From Moheibacter lacus (GTDB lineage: Bacteria; Bacteroidota; Bacteroidia; Flavobacteriales; Weeksellaceae): 64,000 nt of DNA. Shown piece by piece: positions 60,753-64,000 of the stretch. The notes below the pieces were generated by a model. It ran no database searches. It had not been told where the DNA came from and saw nothing but the letters and a program-made list of their open reading frames with translations. A program made the position numbers and the translations under genes. Every line of letters starts with the position of its first letter. The first letter of the stretch is position 1. The DNA lies in the NCBI RefSeq assembly GCF_014042165.1, contig NZ_JACDZE010000001.1:766595-830594 (forward strand), read 5' to 3'.

Positions 60753-61793
60753 TTATTTTTCAATAAACACAGGTTCAAATTTTAGTTTGATTTTATTTAA
60801 AACCTTTTTTTCAAATACTAAATAATAAAGATAACTAACAATGCAACAAACTATAACCACTAAAGTAAATTCTAATAAGATTAAATATTGTTGTTTAAGA
60901 TCCGGTAAAAGTTTCACCATGAAGCTTTGAATCGGGTTGTGCAATAAATACAATGAATAACTTGAATTTCCAATCAACATCGCTATGCTTCGATTTCCCA
61001 TCTTCACATTCCAATATTTTACAGCCAAATAAACAAACCATCCCATAGAAAAGGCAAATAATAAATTTGTTGAAAATCGGAACGTCTTTAATTCCAAAAT
61101 TTTTATCATTAAAAACACCAAAAAACTTAAACATGCAAATAATAGTGAATAATTCCTTTTGACGATAATTTGAGATTTCACAACATAAGCTACAAAAACG
61201 CCAAAAATAAACTCAAGGTTATACATATTGAAAACCAAATTGGCAAACGCTCCTTTTGCATCAACATCAAAAATATTAACTCCAATTATTGAACAAATCC
61301 AAAGCGTTAAAAACCCATACCAAAGTTTTTTAGAAAAAAAATTTAAACCATATACCAAATAAAAAAACATTTCAAAAACCAAGGTCCAAGCAACCGACAA
61401 CGCCGGATTTCCATTTGGAATTAATGTTAAAGAAGTAAGCAGGCTGATGGATCTATTTGAATCACTAAACCCAGGAATTATTGCATACAAAATCAACATC
61501 CCAATTGAAATGGGCAAATAAGGAATATAAATTCTGATGATTCTATTGAACGTATATTTCTTTAAAAAATTTGGATTATCTCTGAATCGAAATGTTGTAA
61601 ATGCAATGATAAATCCAGAAAGAACAAAGAAAAAATCAACGCCATATTTTCCAATGGATGCAATAAACTCTAATGGAGGAAAATTCAATCCTTTAAAATA
61701 TGAAAAAGACGTATAAGTATGATGTATCACGACAAGCAATGCAGCTATTCCCCTATAAACTTGAAGTAAATCAAAAAATTTTTTATCCGCCAT
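60753..61793 (-). CDS. Acyltransferase family 3 membrane protein (OafA/YrhL-like)
   Basis: A 346-residue ten-helix acyltransferase. DLLQVYRGIAALLVVIHHTY (catalytic His region), GKYGVDFFFVLSGFIIAFTT, FNRIIRIYIPYLPISIGMLI, SVAWTLVFEMFFYLVYGLNF and SLYLLHNPIQSFMVKLL are the family segments. It transfers acetyl or another acyl group to sugars of the surface glycan, using a donor from the cytoplasm. Its ATG is 11 bp inside the preceding glycosyltransferase gene. Confidence 0.88.
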   Translation of the reverse strand: MADKKFFDLLQVYRGIAALLVVIHHTYTSFSYFKGLNFPPLEFIASIGKYGVDFFFVLSGFIIAFTTFRFRDNPNFLKKYTFNRIIRIYIPYLPISIGMLILYAIIPGFSDSNRSISLLTSLTLIPNGNPALSVAWTLVFEMFFYLVYGLNFFSKKLWYGFLTLWICSIIGVNIFDVDAKGAFANLVFNMYNLEFIFGVFVAYVVKSQIIVKRNYSLLFACLSFLVFLMIKILELKTFRFSTNLLFAFSMGWFVYLAVKYWNVKMGNRSIAMLIGNSSYSLYLLHNPIQSFMVKLLPDLKQQYLILLEFTLVVIVCCIVSYLYYLVFEKKVLNKIKLKFEPVFIEK

Positions 61794-62853
61794 TTGTTTC
61801 CTTTAAAATTCGAACCCATTTCCCCGCTGTCACCTGAATACAATAATTCTCCTCCACCAGTTTTCTGGCATTTTCCCCTAATCGGATGCGCGCTTCTTTA
61901 TTATTTTTCAACTCGATGATTTTTTGTTTCCATTCTTCGGCTGAATCCACCAAATATCCGGTTTCATTTGGAATTGTTACTTCTTTGTTCATGCCCACAT
62001 CAGAAGCAATTCCCGGCACACCAGAAGCCGCATATTGGATCAATTTGTAAGCACATTTTCCTTTCTCCCAAAGGGAATTCTGCAAAGGCATGATGCCAAC
62101 ATCCATTTTTTGAATTTCAGCTACTTCGGTTTCTTCTGACCAAGGAATAAATTTTACATTTTTTCCCATTCCCATATCTGTCGGAATCCCCACTACATGA
62201 AATTTTATTTCCGGATGACTCATTTCCAACTCCCGAATCCAATTTTTACAAGGCGCCAAATGTTTTTCAAACGTACTGCGCGTACCGATCCAGCCTACGA
62301 TAAAATCCGAAGAACCCTGTGAATGTTTTTTTTGAGGATAACGATCCAAATCAATTACCGTTGGAATGATTTCAACTTTTTTCGCGCCGGCATTTTTTGC
62401 ATAATCTGCCAAATAAGCGTTTCCTGCCACTACAACAGACGCATTTTTCATCACAGTAGCAATTTTTCGGGATAAGAAATGGCGAATGATGGGATTTGAA
62501 CTTTGGTCATAATTATGAAAAATCGCATCGTCATAATCCACAATATATTTTACGCCAATCCATTTTAAAAACCATTCAAAACAAGCGGGTAAATAGGGAA
62601 ACAATTCTTTTTCGATGATGAGAACATCGTATTTTCCGACAGCAAACAAGGTCAAAAACCGTTGGATATACCCTTTGAGACTTTCCTTAAACGTCGATTT
62701 TCCGCTGTACAAATTCTCCAAGTATTTCTCAGAAAACAGCGACGAAACTTCCACTTTAAAACCCGCTTCTTCCAAATACGGTATATACTGAAAGCTTCTC
62801 AATCGGCTGCTTCCGGCATTTCGTGCATATTTGGTGAAATAAAGGGTTTTCAT
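61783..62853 (-). CDS. Glycosyltransferase family 4-like
   Basis: A 356-residue GT-B enzyme. N-terminal MKTLYFTKYARNAGSSRLRS, DVLIIEKELFPYLPACFEWF, VDYDDAIFHNYD (acceptor-side segment), SDFIVGWIGTRSTFEKHLAP, and the donor-binding end MPLQNSLWEKGKCAYKLIQY, AASGVPGIASDVGMNKEVTI. Its 3' end overlaps the acyltransferase start by 11 bp. Part of the surface polysaccharide assembly. Confidence 0.85.
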   Translation of the reverse strand: MKTLYFTKYARNAGSSRLRSFQYIPYLEEAGFKVEVSSLFSEKYLENLYSGKSTFKESLKGYIQRFLTLFAVGKYDVLIIEKELFPYLPACFEWFLKWIGVKYIVDYDDAIFHNYDQSSNPIIRHFLSRKIATVMKNASVVVAGNAYLADYAKNAGAKKVEIIPTVIDLDRYPQKKHSQGSSDFIVGWIGTRSTFEKHLAPCKNWIRELEMSHPEIKFHVVGIPTDMGMGKNVKFIPWSEETEVAEIQKMDVGIMPLQNSLWEKGKCAYKLIQYAASGVPGIASDVGMNKEVTIPNETGYLVDSAEEWKQKIIELKNNKEARIRLGENARKLVEENYCIQVTAGKWVRILKETNGG

Positions 62854-62884
62854 GTATTAATATTTATTTTTTTTTAATGGACAT

Positions 62885-62960
62885 ATTTCGACTACGCTCA
62901 ACACAGGCATGGAACACCCTATTGACATTCCGCTGTTTGATAAAACAATAATAATGGGTG
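62885..62960. repeat. Intergenic REP-like sequence
   Basis: Contains TTCGACTACGCTCAAC (a scattered-repeat type in flavobacteria) and an inverted pair AACACCC (62911 region) / GGGTGTT (62955 region). No gene is seen here. Identification as a genomic repeat is from memory of similar sequence types and is not proven. Confidence 0.35.
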
Positions 62961-62962
62961 TT

Positions 62963-64000
62963 TCATTCTTGAATCTTACTAATGGCTGAAATATACGATT
63001 CCGCAGCGGCTTCCAGTGAAAAATAAGTTGCTGCTTTCTCGCTGCTTTTGCTTTGGTCTGCAAAATTAGTCTTTTTAATGAACTCCATTATTTCGGAAAT
63101 ATTATCTCTTGATTCTTTTTTATGGTCATATAAATAACAATCTTTAAAGTTTTCCAAAATCGTTTCTGTATCCCCAATTCCTTTGCTCGCAATTACCGGA
63201 AGCCCGCACAGCAGATATTCTCCCAATTTGATCGGCGCAACGCCTTGCATGCTGAAAGTCGGCTTGCGCAACGCAAATCCGATCTGAGCCACGTTCAGAT
63301 AAGCCGGAACTTCCTCTGATTTTACTTTTTTCAGGAGGATGTCCGATTTCAAATGTTCCGGAATGTTTTGTTCTGCGAATTCTAGATTTCCGGTCAGGAT
63401 CAAAAATTTGGATTTGTTCGTTTTCTGATGGTTTTCAAAAATGGCCAACATTTCCGGGAAACAATATTGGGGACCGAGCGAACCTGCATACACAAATAGG
63501 AATTCGTCTTTTATGCTCAATTCCTTTCTGATTTTCTTTCCCATTTCCGGGTCAAATTTGAATCGACTGGCATCTCTTCCATTCAAGACCACTGAAAATT
63601 TATTCCTGAAATTTTCACCGATGGTTTTCAGGTGTACCTCAATTGCCTTTTGGGATCGTGTGATAACGGCATCTGCGTTTTGAAGCATTTGGGTTTCAGC
63701 GGATTTAAACAACTGATACTGGAAACTTCCTTTTTTCAATCCGGCGAAATCAACGCGTTCTTCGATCGGCAAACCATCGGCATCAAATATCAGTTTCCCC
63801 CTAAATCCTTTGCCCCTAAATCCCCTAAAGGGGAGTTTTTTTGTTTGAATCATTGAATTGACCATCATGGCCGGAAACGTACTTCGGGGCATGAGGATGT
63901 CGATTTGGTTTTCTTGGATGTATTTTTTGAGTTTACGACCCGATGTTTTGGCGGTGACCAAACTTCCGATGGAAGCGATGGGTTTGCGCAAAATGGGAAA
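62963..64000 (-). CDS. Glycosyltransferase family 4-like (5' end outside window)
   Basis: At least 345 residues of a GT-B enzyme run off the window edge; the TTG at 63991 is a possible but unproven start and the reading frame stays open to 64000. KLKKYIQENQIDILMPRSTF, then VNSMIQTKKLPFRGFRGKGF (partly repeat-derived), KLIFDADGLPIEERVDFAGL, EFLFVYAGSLGPQYCFPEML, FAEQNIPEHLKSDILLKKVK, and the donor-binding GVAPIKLGEYLLCGLPVIAS. The insertion of a REP-like sequence at 63797-63834 is in frame. Confidence 0.82.
   Translation of the reverse strand, partial: FPILRKPIASIGSLVTAKTSGRKLKKYIQENQIDILMPRSTFPAMMVNSMIQTKKLPFRGFRGKGFRGKLIFDADGLPIEERVDFAGLKKGSFQYQLFKSAETQMLQNADAVITRSQKAIEVHLKTIGENFRNKFSVVLNGRDASRFKFDPEMGKKIRKELSIKDEFLFVYAGSLGPQYCFPEMLAIFENHQKTNKSKFLILTGNLEFAEQNIPEHLKSDILLKKVKSEEVPAYLNVAQIGFALRKPTFSMQGVAPIKLGEYLLCGLPVIASKGIGDTETILENFKDCYLYDHKKESRDNISEIMEFIKKTNFADQSKSSEKAATYFSLEAAAESYISAISKIQE
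63797..63834 (-). repeat. In-frame palindromic insertion in the glycosyltransferase gene
   Basis: The segment contains a repeated CCCCTAAA motif and ends in the perfect palindrome TCCCCTAAAGGGGA (63821-63834). It is translated as LPFRGFRGKGFRGK, a basic and low-complexity stretch just before KLIFDADGLPIEE. The CCCTTTAGGG core also occurs in the gap at 59385-59520. Confidence 0.7.

Noticed and set aside
62857-63063. 68-codon minus-strand ORF between the two glycosyltransferases
   Set aside because: It overlaps the C-terminal codons of the glycosyltransferase in another frame and a repeat-like intergenic segment; no family features.

Overview
The window is a piece of an AT-rich chromosome from the Bacteroidota, most likely the Flavobacteriales. 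The lineage is shown by a SusC/SusD pair, other TonB-dependent barrels, a protein with a type IX secretion (T9SS) C-terminal domain, a class II HMG-CoA reductase, BshC, a lipid-linked sugar pathway of the Pgl type, and many promoters with the Bacteroidota -7 element TAnnTTTG close to start codons. Genus cannot be fixed from this sequence alone. Several conventional ORF starts are TTG/GTG codons that lie inside or beside such -7 elements, and I have moved those starts.

Layout. 1-683 (minus): front of the ATP synthase operon (AtpZ/AtpI-like protein, small membrane protein, probable first codons of atpB). 692-2797 (plus): DusB, a thioesterase and a DUF1287 lipoprotein. 2790-9546 (minus): a putative porin and a SusD/SusC outer-membrane uptake pair. 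9723-14305 (minus): the rimP-nusA-infB translation/transcription operon, whose leader carries a terminator-like hairpin and a small upstream ORF. 14392-19412: repair, membrane and vitamin B6 genes (ogt, 2OG oxygenase, DUF456, MscS channel, pdxJ, esterase, DoxX). 19679-26767: a T9SS cargo protein, a TonB-dependent receptor and a beta-helix lipoprotein divergent from a PhoB/PhoR-like two-component pair. 26781-27152: a tRNA-Gly(TCC) gene followed on its own strand by three 100-bp tandem units that are decayed copies of that tRNA plus its terminator.

27299-37637: a DUF1579 pseudogene, mevalonate-pathway HMG-CoA reductase, a pyrimidine-dimer glycosylase family protein, a YkgJ cysteine-cluster protein, an ECF sigma/anti-sigma/beta-barrel operon, an LEA-like coiled-coil protein, BshC (bacillithiol), a LysM lipoprotein-like receptor and a low-GC orphan membrane protein. 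37652-48535: a very large outer-membrane protein, DUF4260, glyA, anmK, a NarL-type response regulator/TPR kinase system with a lipoprotein between the two partners, and folC.

48547-64000 (all minus): a surface polysaccharide locus. It runs from glycosyltransferases and an acyltransferase, through two paralogous polymerase-like membrane proteins, to a PglA-like glycosyltransferase, PglC (initiating sugar-phosphate transferase), PglD, PglE and PglF (all steps to UDP-diacetylbacillosamine from UDP-GlcNAc), and finally Wza (export lipoprotein) and Wzc (tyrosine autokinase). A UPF0175/DUF3368 toxin-antitoxin pair sits between pglC and pglD, and a second, diverged copy of the last codons of pglC lies just before pglD, a scar of past rearrangement. 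Palindromic REP-like sequences punctuate this locus and in two places have become part of coding regions.
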